Assembly (NCBI GenBank): GCA_029987245.1
Contig: DALTWG010000036.1
Location: 1 to 18,453 of the forward strand
Direction of reading: 5' to 3'
Length of the DNA: 18,453 nucleotides
Source of the DNA: Methanocorpusculum sp.
Lineage (GTDB): Archaea > Halobacteriota > Methanomicrobia > Methanomicrobiales > Methanocorpusculaceae
In this document: positions 1 through 7,444 of the stretch, in pieces
How the letters are laid out: every line of letters starts with the position of its first letter
Position numbering within the stretch: position 1 is the stretch's first letter
Made by a program: the position numbers and the translations under genes
The notes under the pieces: model-generated
Seen by the model: only the letters and a program-made list of their open reading frames with translations
What the model was told of the DNA's origin: nothing
Databases searched by the model: none

Positions 1-91
1 TTTTGTCCATAGCCGGCAAAACCGGCATATCTTATTTGCCTTGTGAGATATGAAGTGCGTGCAAAATACAACAGTGTATAAGCGACAACTC

Positions 92-113
92 AAAACAAAA
101 AGATACAGAAAAA
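92..113 (-). terminator. T-rich terminator region after tRNA-Ser
   Basis: Read on the minus strand, three T runs of 4 to 5 bases follow closely after the 3' end of tRNA-Ser. Oligo-T without a hairpin is the usual archaeal termination signal. The rest of 1-119 holds no gene I can support, only a small GCCGG/CCGGC hairpin at 12-26. Confidence 0.45.
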
Positions 114-119
114 CAAGTA

Positions 120-203
120 CGCTGAGGGTGAGACTTGAACTCACGAGGGAGTTTCCCCCCACGGGCTTTCCAGGCCCGCGCCCTACCACTAGACTACCTC
201 AGC
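120..203 (-). tRNA. tRNA-Ser (anticodon GGA)
   Basis: On the minus strand this folds as a class II tRNA. The acceptor arms are GCTGAGG and CCTCAGC, with an unpaired G discriminator at 120, as expected for serine. The anticodon stem CGGGC/GCCCG encloses the loop CTGGAAA, giving anticodon GGA. The long variable arm (GGGGG..CTCCC type) and the T arm GTGAG-TTCAAGT-CTCAC complete the fold. No CCA is encoded, so it must be added by the CCA enzyme. No intron is visible. An AT-rich TATA-like stretch near 237-250 on the minus strand is a plausible promoter. Confidence 0.95.
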
Positions 204-253
204 CTAAGTTATAGCATACAATGTAGGATGTCTGCACATATTAATCTTCGTAT

Positions 254-1090
254 TCAGACCGGCACAAACACCCGGATGGATTGAGCAATAAAGCCATGCA
301 TTCCCGGTGTAATTTTCGCCGAATCAAAAAGCGCCCGGGCTAACGCAACAAGTTTCCCGCTCTCCCGCACGAGAACCACCTTGTCCCCCGCCTTAAAATT
401 TCCGCAGGAAGCAACACCGGGCGCTGCAAGCTGCGCCCCGGTCAAAACCGCATCCGCTGCCGCATCGCGCACCACAATCTGCGGGATACCGGAAATCGCC
501 CGTTCCGGCGGAAGAATAAACTGATTCAGCAAATCTGTATCGCCGGACTCAACCGCATCGCGGATATCCTGCAAGGTGTGCGCCTCTTCTGCCGTAAAAC
601 CCCCGGACATTGTCCGGCGCAGTTCAATCATCTGTGCCCCGCAGCCAAGGACATTGCCGATGTGGGTGCAGACAGACCTGATGTAGGTGCCCGCCTCGCA
701 GCGAATCCGGAGAAGGACCAGGCGCCCCTGCATATCCAGCACCTCGATTTTCCAGATAACGCGGATGCGAAGCACCCGCTTTACCGCAGAGCGCCGCGGA
801 GGCCGCTGATAGACGCGCCCCGTAAATCCTTTCACCGCCTCTTCCACGCGGTCGCGCGGGATATCGGCATGCAGCCGCATTACCGCGACATACTCTTTTT
901 CATGCTCTAAAAGAAGGGGCGCGAGTTTTACAGCGCGGCCAAGCATCACCACAAGCACGCCGGATACCATGGGGTCCAGCGTTCCGGAATGCCCGACCGG
1001 CGAATGCAGCATTTCGCCTACCCATGCCGCGACCTGGTGACTTGACGGTCCCCGCGGTTTGTCCACTAACAAAACGCCTGTGTAACTCAA
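254..1090 (-). CDS. cbf5: Cbf5/TruB-family tRNA/rRNA pseudouridine synthase
   Basis: Catalytic subunit of archaeal H/ACA guide-RNA particles, which isomerise uridine to pseudouridine in rRNA, and can also form psi55 in tRNA. The catalytic motif GHSGTLDPMVSG lies at residues 33-44 with the catalytic Asp at 39. The archaeal motif VDKPRGPSSH is at 9-18, and YQRPPRRSAVKRV follows near residue 94. The last 70 or so residues fit a PUA RNA-binding domain. At 278 residues it is shorter than most archaeal Cbf5 (about 330), because the N-terminal extension before VDKPRG is nearly absent. The start is TTG (1090-1088), overlapping the hemD stop as TTGA, so the two are probably translationally coupled. 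No ATG or GTG lies just upstream in frame. Confidence 0.9.
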   Translation of the reverse strand: MSYTGVLLVDKPRGPSSHQVAAWVGEMLHSPVGHSGTLDPMVSGVLVVMLGRAVKLAPLLLEHEKEYVAVMRLHADIPRDRVEEAVKGFTGRVYQRPPRRSAVKRVLRIRVIWKIEVLDMQGRLVLLRIRCEAGTYIRSVCTHIGNVLGCGAQMIELRRTMSGGFTAEEAHTLQDIRDAVESGDTDLLNQFILPPERAISGIPQIVVRDAAADAVLTGAQLAAPGVASCGNFKAGDKVVLVRESGKLVALARALFDSAKITPGMHGFIAQSIRVFVPV

Positions 1091-1782
1091 TGCATTGCCG
1101 TCCAGATATACGAGTTCAAAGCAACCAGCGTTCCTTCAATCGAGCCGTCGCCGATAACCGCCGGATTCCAGCCGCCGTACATCATTGCATCGGCTGTTAC
1201 CGTCCCGATAGCCATCGGGATAATATTTCCCATCGGCGGCAGTTTTGCAAGTTTAAAGGCAATCGGGCTTGTAAACAGGACCGCGCCGCATCCTTTCAGG
1301 TCAAGTTCCTCATTGGTTGCAACAATGTCATAGCACTTGTATTCACAGGGAATGCCGCCTGCCTTTTTAATATCGTCGGCGAGTTTCATATAAGCGAGGT
1401 CTGCGCGCGGAATACCGATTTTGCGCCCTTTAATCCATTTGCCGAGATAGGCAATCAGGTCGCGCGAATAAAAGAACGGCAGCATTTCAGCGGCAAGACC
1501 GATATTGTGCAGGTCTTTTGCGGTCTGGGGGCCGTTTGCAATCATTCGAACACGTGTTGCAAGACGCGGGTCGATACAGGGACCTAATTTTTCCGCGGAA
1601 AAGGCGCTCGGGAAAAATATCGCGTCAAATTCCCCGCGGTTGGCGGCCTGAATGAACGACTGAATCTGTTCCATATTTTTTACCGGGCGCACAGGCGATA
1701 CGTCACGGGCATGGTGATTATACTGTTCGCAGAGTTTTGCATCATCCACAGTTCCGGCATGACGGGTTATTGCAATAAGCAT
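1087..1782 (-). CDS. hemD: Uroporphyrinogen-III synthase
   Basis: Cytosolic enzyme that cyclises hydroxymethylbilane with inversion of ring D to uroporphyrinogen III. In methanogens this is the branch point to F430, corrinoids and siroheme. The 231-residue length fits the family. The start (MLIAITRHAG) and the C-terminal segment AIGTVTADAMMYGG, followed by a GDGSIEGTLVAL-type helix, are the usual HemD landmarks. HemD sequences diverge strongly, so the assignment rests on these segments and on length. The ATG at 1782-1780 has no clear Shine-Dalgarno. A TATA-like TTTAGTAAT (minus strand, about 1803-1811) lies some 26 bases upstream, which would suit a leaderless transcript. The 3' end overlaps the cbf5 start. 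No other tetrapyrrole gene is in the window. Confidence 0.82.
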   Translation of the reverse strand: MLIAITRHAGTVDDAKLCEQYNHHARDVSPVRPVKNMEQIQSFIQAANRGEFDAIFFPSAFSAEKLGPCIDPRLATRVRMIANGPQTAKDLHNIGLAAEMLPFFYSRDLIAYLGKWIKGRKIGIPRADLAYMKLADDIKKAGGIPCEYKCYDIVATNEELDLKGCGAVLFTSPIAFKLAKLPPMGNIIPMAIGTVTADAMMYGGWNPAVIGDGSIEGTLVALNSYIWTAMH

Positions 1783-1852
1783 ATAGTAATATAGGGCGCA
1801 GGATTACTAAATGCTTACTCATGGGGCGGGCGAAAGACGTCCGCATTTTTTT

Positions 1853-1889
1853 GTCAGGAAAATGCAGTTTCAACATGCATTTTTCCGAC
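1853..1889. repeat. Imperfect inverted repeat between hemD and the TctA-like gene
   Basis: The left arm GTCAGGAAAATGCA (1853-1866) and right arm TGCATTTTTCCGAC (1876-1889) pair over about 13 positions with two single-base bulges, around the 9-base spacer GTTTCAACA. It lies between two divergent genes, so a terminator role is unlikely. An operator or a small structured transcript is more plausible. A 69-codon minus-strand frame covering it shows no family resemblance and was not called. Confidence 0.5.
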
Positions 1890-1961
1890 GTAATTGTGTC
1901 CGGACCAAACGACCGCACTCCCATGAGATGTATTAAAACCCCGCAGAACAAATAATGTAGT

Positions 1962-3176
1962 ATGCAAGATATTGTCCTTGGAATTTTGGCAGGCGCTGTT
2001 CTTGGAACAGTGTCAGGTCTTGTTCCGGGGATTCATTCCAATACGTTTGCAGGGATTATTTCGGCATTCTCCGCTGTTCTTGCAGCAGTATTCGGCTCGC
2101 AGGGACTTTGCGCAGCCATTGTCTCGATGGCTGTTGTGCACACGTTTTTAGATGCGGTGCCTTCCACGTTTCTCGGTGTTCCGGATGCTGACACCGTGAT
2201 TTCCGTTCTTCCGGCGCATCAGTTATATCTTCAGGGGCGCGGCGAAGAAGCGGTACGCACATCAAATCTGGGCAGTCTCTGGGGTTTTGTTCTTGCGCTG
2301 CCGCTTTTTGCACTGTTTTACTTTTTCCTGGCGCAGGCTCAAGGGGTTGTTGACTGGGCAATAGGACTGGTGATTTTGCTTGCCGCGGGGCTTTTGATTG
2401 TCTTTTCCGCGGCGCCTGGATGGGCATTTCTGATTATGGCATGTACCGGCGCGCTGGGTGTTTTTTCCATGCAGTTTTCCTATCTTTCCTCAGGAATTTT
2501 CGGCATCGGAGAAGTGCTTCTGCCGCTTTTAACCGGGCTGTTTGCCGTTCCGGTTCTGCTTACCTCTATCAAGGCAAAACCGGTGAAAAAAGAGCAGAAA
2601 TTTACTGATATCGCTCTTTCCCGGCCGCGGATTATGCTGTCAGGGATAAAAGGCGCGATTGCCGGCGCAATTGTCGGGTGGCTGCCGGGTTTTTCAAGCG
2701 GCACGGCAAATGCGCTTCTTGCAGTACATAAAAACCCCGAAAAGGCAAATCCGCGTGAGTATCTTGTTTCAACATCGGCCGCCAATACGGCAAATGCGCT
2801 TCTTGGCATTGCGGCGCTGTATGCCATAGGCAGAATGCGCAGCGGTTCAATGGCGGTGCTTGCCGAATTTGAACTGCCGCCGGTTCTTTTGATGGTGTTT
2901 GCAGCGGGAACGGCCGCATTTCTTGGATTTATACTGACGATTGCCTTTTCAAAAAGCTCAAAATTTGTCGCGCGCATAAACCAGCGCTATCTTTCAATAG
3001 CCGTGCTGATTTTTTTAACGGTGCTCAGCATTCTTTTCTGCGGCTGGTTCGGCGCCGTAATTCTGATTCTGGCATCACTTCTTGGGCGGCTTCCGGTTTT
3101 AACAGATGTCCCGCGGATTTTCTGCATGGGCGCGATAATGGTACCTGTAATGCTGTATTCGCTTGGGTTTATGTAA
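1962..3176 (+). CDS. TctA/DUF112-family integral membrane protein (COG1784-like)
   Basis: A 404-residue polytopic membrane protein, hydrophobic over almost its whole length, with many predicted transmembrane segments. It resembles the large membrane subunit of tripartite tricarboxylate transporters, in its archaeal branch. Two related motifs mark an internal duplication: GLVPGIHSNT at residues 19-28 and GWLPGFSSGT at 239-248. A charged loop, KAKPVKKEQK, lies near residues 204-213 between the halves. No small membrane subunit (TctB) or binding protein (TctC) lies next to it, so the substrate cannot be inferred. An ATTAAAA stretch at about 1932-1939, 26 bases before the ATG, could be a TATA box for a short or absent leader. 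It converges on serA with only 19 bases between. Confidence 0.75.
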   Translation: MQDIVLGILAGAVLGTVSGLVPGIHSNTFAGIISAFSAVLAAVFGSQGLCAAIVSMAVVHTFLDAVPSTFLGVPDADTVISVLPAHQLYLQGRGEEAVRTSNLGSLWGFVLALPLFALFYFFLAQAQGVVDWAIGLVILLAAGLLIVFSAAPGWAFLIMACTGALGVFSMQFSYLSSGIFGIGEVLLPLLTGLFAVPVLLTSIKAKPVKKEQKFTDIALSRPRIMLSGIKGAIAGAIVGWLPGFSSGTANALLAVHKNPEKANPREYLVSTSAANTANALLGIAALYAIGRMRSGSMAVLAEFELPPVLLMVFAAGTAAFLGFILTIAFSKSSKFVARINQRYLSIAVLIFLTVLSILFCGWFGAVILILASLLGRLPVLTDVPRIFCMGAIMVPVMLYSLGFM

Positions 3177-3181
3177 ACGGT

Positions 3182-3188
3182 AAAAAAA
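3182..3188 (-). terminator. Oligo-T terminator of serA
   Basis: Seven A on the plus strand read as T7 on the minus strand, 8 bases after the serA stop. This is a typical archaeal termination tract in a short convergent gap. Confidence 0.55.
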
Positions 3189-3195
3189 GAGGTAT

Positions 3196-4782
3196 TTAGA
3201 GCTGCACGAACTTTGCAGCGGTAATTCCGTCAGCCTTTGCGACTTCTTCCATGACATTTGCAGGCACTACATCACCGACAGATAAAATCATGAGTGATTC
3301 AGTTCCGACATGCGCCCCGCCAACCTGCATGGAAGAGATGTTGACATTGTGCTTGCCAAGGATGGTGCCCACAATTCCGATAATGCCCGGGCGATTTACA
3401 TGGTCGGCTAAAATGACATTGCCTGCCGGAACAAGGTCGGTCATGTATTTGCCGATGGAAATAATGCGTGCTGCGCCTTCTCTGGTAACAATGCCGGCAA
3501 TCTTCTGCGAGCCCTTCTTGGTGGTGAAGGTAAGGGTTACTAATGACTTGTAGTCGCCTGCTTCGCCGGAGGTCTTTTCAACGACATTTAATCCGCGCTC
3601 TTTTGCAACAAACTCTGCGTTGACAATGTTGACCGGTTCCTGAAGGACATGAGTAAGCATTCCCTTAACACCGAGGCGGGTGACATATTTCAGGTTCTGC
3701 TTTAATGCGGCAACTTCGCCGAGGTAGGCAAATTCAACTTCGGTAACCGGCGCTTCAGCAATCTGTGCCGCAAGAGAGCCCATTTTTTCCGCAAGAAGTG
3801 CGTAGGGTTCTACTTTTGATTTCATTTCCGGTGCAACAAGCGGGGTGTTGACCGCGGAACGGGCAGAGCCGCCGGATAAGACGTCAATGCACTGGTGTGC
3901 AACAGATATTGCAACATTTTTCTGTGCCTCAACAGTGGATGCGCCAAGGTGCGGGGTGACAATGACATTGTCAAGCGTAAGAAGCGGGGAGTCGGTCGGC
4001 GGTTCGTGTTCAAAGACATCGAGTGCGGCACCGGCTACTTTTCCGGATACAAGTGCGTCATAGAGCGCTTTTTCATCAATGATGCCGCCGCGCGCGCAGT
4101 TGATTAAGCGCACACCGTCTTTCATGGTCTTGATTGACTCGGCGTTTACCATGTGGGTGGTCGAGGGAATCAGCGGGGTGTGAACGGTGATAACATCTGC
4201 TTTGGTGAAGAGTTCGGCAACAGACATCATTTCAACGCCCATTGCAGCGCCGACTTCTGCCGGGATGAAGGGGTCATAGGCAATAACAGTCATGGCAAGT
4301 GCCTGGGCGCGTTTTGCAACTTCGCGGCCGATTCTGCCGAATCCGACAACACCGAGGACTTTGCCGTTCATTTCGTTGCCCATGAATTTCGAGCGTTTCC
4401 ACTCGCCTTTTTTCAGGGATGCGGTTGCCTGGGGGATGTTGCGGGCTAATGCCATCATCATGCCAACGGTGTGTTCGGTTGCTGCAAGGGTGTTTCCTTC
4501 AGGTGCGTTGGAGACAATGATTCCTTTCTTGGTTGCAGCCTCGGTATCGATGTTGTCCACACCCACACCTGCGCGGCCGATATATTTCATTTTGTCTGCT
4601 GCTTCAATAATGCGCGCGGTAACCTGGGTTCCGGAACGCACAATTAATGCATCGTATTCGCCAATGATTTTTACGAGTTCGTCTTCGGAGAGGTCGGCAA
4701 TTTCGTCTACCTCGCAGAAGCCCTTTAATATGTCGACGCCTTCTTTTGCAAGAGGGTCGGATACAAGTACTTTAAAGCTCAC
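3196..4782 (-). CDS. serA: D-3-phosphoglycerate dehydrogenase
   Basis: First enzyme of the phosphorylated serine pathway: oxidises 3-phosphoglycerate with NAD to 3-phosphohydroxypyruvate in the cytosol. The 528-residue length is that of the long archaeal/bacterial form. The substrate half is split around the Rossmann domain, which has GFGRIG at 147-152 and Asp170 for the NAD ribose. The catalytic triad is visible: Arg231 in NCARGG, Glu260 in FEHEPP and His278 in TPHLGAS. An intervening domain follows. The C-terminal ACT domain runs from about 454 to 528 (NRPGIIGIVG at 463-472), suggesting feedback control by serine. The start is GTG (4782-4780). A GAGGAG lies about 25 bases upstream, too far to be its ribosome site, and no better in-frame start is seen. 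The upstream region carries an 11-base G tract on the sense strand. Confidence 0.95.
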   Translation of the reverse strand: MSFKVLVSDPLAKEGVDILKGFCEVDEIADLSEDELVKIIGEYDALIVRSGTQVTARIIEAADKMKYIGRAGVGVDNIDTEAATKKGIIVSNAPEGNTLAATEHTVGMMMALARNIPQATASLKKGEWKRSKFMGNEMNGKVLGVVGFGRIGREVAKRAQALAMTVIAYDPFIPAEVGAAMGVEMMSVAELFTKADVITVHTPLIPSTTHMVNAESIKTMKDGVRLINCARGGIIDEKALYDALVSGKVAGAALDVFEHEPPTDSPLLTLDNVIVTPHLGASTVEAQKNVAISVAHQCIDVLSGGSARSAVNTPLVAPEMKSKVEPYALLAEKMGSLAAQIAEAPVTEVEFAYLGEVAALKQNLKYVTRLGVKGMLTHVLQEPVNIVNAEFVAKERGLNVVEKTSGEAGDYKSLVTLTFTTKKGSQKIAGIVTREGAARIISIGKYMTDLVPAGNVILADHVNRPGIIGIVGTILGKHNVNISSMQVGGAHVGTESLMILSVGDVVPANVMEEVAKADGITAAKFVQL

Positions 4783-4856
4783 GGATAATCGTGTAATATA
4801 TTTGTTCTCCTCGGGTATTAGGGTTGTCTTAGACCATACGCAAAAGTGTGTAACAG

Positions 4857-4867
4857 CCCCCCCCCCC
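4857..4867. repeat. C11 homopolymer upstream of serA
   Basis: Eleven consecutive C on the plus strand (G11 on the serA sense strand) are flanked by ACAG and CTGT, a short inverted repeat that places the tract in a loop. It is about 75 bases upstream of the serA start and 100 bases from tRNA-His, probably within the serA promoter or leader. Elsewhere in 4783-4966 I see only a small GCATC/GATGC hairpin near 4874-4888. Confidence 0.75.
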
Positions 4868-4966
4868 TGTAAAGCATCCCTGAGATGCCGCCTTATTGAA
4901 GAACATATGAAATGGTATGAAAATTAAATGATAAGAAAATCAGGGCGTTGAACCCCGCAGGTTAGA

Positions 4967-5039
4967 GGCCAAGGCCGGGGGTCGAACCCGGGTCTAAAGA
5001 TCCACAGTCTTAAAGGATATCCAGCTACCCTACCTTAGC
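4967..5039 (-). tRNA. tRNA-His (anticodon GTG)
   Basis: On the minus strand the acceptor arms GCTAAGG and CCTTGGC pair with one U-G wobble. The anticodon loop CTGTGGA gives GTG. The T arm is CCGGG-TTCGACC-CCCGG and the variable loop is four bases. The discriminator is C (4967), as in histidine tRNAs. The base at position -1 in the DNA is T rather than G (5040 is A on the plus strand), so the G-1 identity base is not encoded. The top of the anticodon stem has a U-U mismatch. No CCA is encoded. The upstream region 5040-5166 is shared with the divergent infB promoter; ATATTAACATAT near 5071-5082 may serve as the tRNA promoter. Confidence 0.93.
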
Positions 5040-5118
5040 AAAGTACTCTAACATATTAGCGCTCTACAGATATTAACATATCTCTCTATCCTCCTGAAAC
5101 GTTAATTACCATATACTA

Positions 5119-5130
5119 CATATACTTAAA
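5119..5130 (+). promoter_or_regulatory. TATA-like element for infB
   Basis: AT-rich CATATACTTAAA lies about 40 bases before the infB ATG, leaving room for a leader of roughly 15-20 bases with its Shine-Dalgarno AGGAGAG (5151-5157). A second TATA-like stretch, ATATACTAC, begins at about 5111, so the exact element is uncertain. Confidence 0.4.
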
Positions 5131-5166
5131 TTATCATTGCTATATTCTCAAGGAGAGAAAAGAATT

Positions 5167-6936
5167 ATGCCAGACCCAATCAGAACACCGATTGTCTGCG
5201 TGCTCGGACACGTAGACCATGGGAAAACCTCGCTTCTTGACCGGATTCGCGGCTCCAAAGTCACCGCCGGAGAAGCGGGCGCAATTACCCAGCATATAGG
5301 CGCAACGCTTATCCCCTTTGATTCCATTGCCAAAATAAACGGAGACCTGGGCAAAATAAAAACAGATGTGCCCGGTCTTTTGTTTATCGATACTCCGGGG
5401 CATCATGCCTTTACCACGCTGCGCGCGCGCGGCGGGGCCTTAGCTGATATCGCCATTTTAGTTGTCGATGTAAACGAGGGATTCAAGCAGCAGACAATAG
5501 AAGCCCTCCAGATTTTGCGCAACTGCAAGACGCCGTTTGTTATCGCAGCAACGAAAATCGACCGGATTAACGGATGGAGAGCAGTTCCGAACGCCTCGTT
5601 TTTGAAATCCTACAAAAATCAGAGCGGGCGCGTGCAAACCGAAGTTGAAACCAAAGTGTACGAACTCGTCGGCAAACTCTCCGAAATGGGATTCAACTCC
5701 GAGCGGTTCGACCGCGTTTCCGATTTCCAGCGCAATCTGGTAATTGTTCCGGTAAGCAGCATGACCGGCGAAGGCATCGGCGATTTGCTGATGGTCATGA
5801 TTGGTCTTGCCCAGCGGTTCTTAACTGAAGGACTGAAGATGCATGTCGACGGTCCGGGAATCGGCACGGTTCTGGAGGTAAAAGAGGAAAAGGGACTTGG
5901 AACGACGCTGGATGTAATTTTGTACGACGGCATTTTAAACATCGGCGATGAAATCGGTCTTGCAAAAGCAGACGGCGCATTTTCCACAAAAGTGCGCGCG
6001 CTCCTGCAGCCGCGCCCCATGCAGGAAATCCTGGTTGAAGACCGGTTCCAGCGCGTAAAAACCGTAAGCGCGGCGGCAGGTGTAAAAATCACCGCGCCGA
6101 ATCTGGAAGGTGTTGTTGCAGGAAGTCCTCTTCGCGTTATCAGGGGCGACGAACAAGAGACTCTTGACAAAATCAACAGCGAAATGCAGGAGATTAATGT
6201 CAAACTCTCTGAAAACGGCATTTCCGTGCGCGCGGATACCATCGGGGCGCTCGAAGCGCTCTCCAAGGAACTGGAAGGCAAAAAGATTCCCGTTATGCGC
6301 GCGGACGTAGGACCGCTTTCACGCCGCGACCTGATTGATATTGACGTCATGAAAGACGACATCTATAAGACAGCGCTTTTGTTCAACGTCCCGGTCCTGC
6401 CGGATGCACAGGAAATGATTGATAGTCACGAAAGCGATGTCAAAATATTTTCCAACCGCGTGATTTACAAATTAATCGATGATTATGTCGACTGGCGCGA
6501 CCAGCTTTTGCATGAGCGCGAGGCAAAACAGTTCGAATCGGTTATTCTACCGGCGAAATTTGCCATTTTACCCGGCTGCGTGTTTCGCATGAGCGGGCCC
6601 GCTGTTGTCGGTGTGCGCGTTTTAGGCGGAATCCTGCGCCCGAAGGTAAACATCTGCAACCGCGAGGGACGAGTTATCGGCGAAATCAAGCAGATTAAAC
6701 TCAACAAGGAAAATATCACCGAAGCAAAAGAGGGACAGGAAGTTGCGGTATCCATCGAAGGTGTAACGGTGGGCCGCAACGTCGAAGTCGAAGAAACGCT
6801 GTACGTCGCCGTTCCGGAACGCCATGTCAAGGTTTTGGAGACGGAAATGCTGAAGTCACTCAATGCAGGTACAGTGGAAGCACTTGATGAATACACAGCA
6901 ATGTTTCGGAAGGCTTCCCCCTTCTGGGGCAAGTAG
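5167..6936 (+). CDS. infB: Translation initiation factor aIF5B (IF2 homologue)
   Basis: GTPase that promotes ribosomal subunit joining at initiation. G1 is GHVDHGKT at residues 14-21, G3 is DTPGH at 75-79, and G4 is the TKID variant at 129-132, typical of aIF5B. The remaining 400 residues cover domain II, the central domain and the C-terminal beta-barrel, and lack the long N-terminal region of bacterial IF2. The frame could begin at a TTG at 5137. I chose the ATG at 5167 because AGGAGAG at 5151-5157 is well placed for it and the protein then begins MPDPIRTPIV, the usual archaeal start (589 residues). It precedes rps6e, a common archaeal pairing of translation genes. Confidence 0.95.
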   Translation: MPDPIRTPIVCVLGHVDHGKTSLLDRIRGSKVTAGEAGAITQHIGATLIPFDSIAKINGDLGKIKTDVPGLLFIDTPGHHAFTTLRARGGALADIAILVVDVNEGFKQQTIEALQILRNCKTPFVIAATKIDRINGWRAVPNASFLKSYKNQSGRVQTEVETKVYELVGKLSEMGFNSERFDRVSDFQRNLVIVPVSSMTGEGIGDLLMVMIGLAQRFLTEGLKMHVDGPGIGTVLEVKEEKGLGTTLDVILYDGILNIGDEIGLAKADGAFSTKVRALLQPRPMQEILVEDRFQRVKTVSAAAGVKITAPNLEGVVAGSPLRVIRGDEQETLDKINSEMQEINVKLSENGISVRADTIGALEALSKELEGKKIPVMRADVGPLSRRDLIDIDVMKDDIYKTALLFNVPVLPDAQEMIDSHESDVKIFSNRVIYKLIDDYVDWRDQLLHEREAKQFESVILPAKFAILPGCVFRMSGPAVVGVRVLGGILRPKVNICNREGRVIGEIKQIKLNKENITEAKEGQEVAVSIEGVTVGRNVEVEETLYVAVPERHVKVLETEMLKSLNAGTVEALDEYTAMFRKASPFWGK

Positions 6937-6937
6937 T

Positions 6938-6946
6938 CTTATAAAC
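6938..6946 (+). promoter_or_regulatory. TATA box for rps6e
   Basis: CTTATAAAC begins just after the infB stop, about 65 bases before the rps6e ATG. It suggests a promoter of its own for the ribosomal protein gene in addition to readthrough from infB. Confidence 0.5.
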
Positions 6947-7005
6947 TATGACGACCAAATAATATAGATACTTCGTCACCCTGAATAAAGGAGAAGTGAA
7001 TACAT

Positions 7006-7404
7006 ATGGTAGATTATAAAGTAGTATTATCCGATCCGAAGACCGGAAAGTCTTACAAGATCGATGCAACCGGCGCAGCAGCAGGTTCTATCCTCGGCAA
7101 GAAGATTGGAACTGAAATTGATGCAGCACCGTTCGGCTTAGCAGGTTACAAAATGATTATCACCGGCGGTTCCGACAAGACCGGTATCCCGGCACGCCCG
7201 GACCTTCCGGGACAGGAAAAGCGCGGCATTCTTATGACCGAAGGTTTCGGTTTCCACGCAAAACACAACGGTGAGAGAAGAAGAAAGAGTCAGCGCGGCA
7301 ATGAAATTGCAGCAGACTTTGTTCAGGTAAACGCAAAGATTTCCGTCTACGGCGAAAAGTCCGTCGACGAAATTTTTGCACCGGCAGAAGCAGCTGCCGA
7401 ATAA
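7006..7404 (+). CDS. rps6e: 30S ribosomal protein S6e
   Basis: Small-subunit ribosomal protein of Archaea and Eukarya, 132 residues, as usual for the archaeal form. Hallmarks are the start VDYKVVLSDPKTGKSYKID, the central segment YKMIITGGSDKTGIPARPD and the basic GERRRKSQRGNEI stretch, followed by an acidic/alanine tail. AAGGAGA at 6988-6994 is a strong Shine-Dalgarno for the ATG. Codon use is strongly biased (GCA for Ala, GGC/GGT for Gly), similar to the frh structural genes and consistent with high expression. It lies 69 bases after infB, with a TATA box in the gap. Confidence 0.96.
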   Translation: MVDYKVVLSDPKTGKSYKIDATGAAAGSILGKKIGTEIDAAPFGLAGYKMIITGGSDKTGIPARPDLPGQEKRGILMTEGFGFHAKHNGERRRKSQRGNEIAADFVQVNAKISVYGEKSVDEIFAPAEAAAE

Positions 7405-7408
7405 ATAC

Positions 7409-7415
7409 TTTTTTT
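7409..7415 (+). terminator. Oligo-T terminator of rps6e
   Basis: T7 follows the stop by four bases. The facing A6 at 7430-7435 gives T6 on the minus strand for the convergent DUF2240 gene, so the 40-base gap looks like a two-way terminator. Confidence 0.6.
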
Positions 7416-7444
7416 CTCTCTTCGATTTTAAAAAAGAAATTCAG

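Noticed and set aside
12..26. GCCGG/CCGGC hairpin at the window start
   Set aside because: A 5-base-pair stem without a following T run on either strand; too weak to call a terminator.
1742..1951. Minus-strand 69-codon frame upstream of hemD
   Set aside because: It overlaps the hemD start and the dyad, has no ribosome site and resembles no family I know.
4292..4927. Plus-strand 211-codon frame across the serA 5' region
   Set aside because: It lies mostly antisense to serA, runs through the C11 tract and has no ribosome site. serA is unambiguous.
5619..6362. Minus-strand 247-codon frame inside infB
   Set aside because: Ser/Thr/Arg-rich shadow of a well-identified GTPase gene, with no independent signals.
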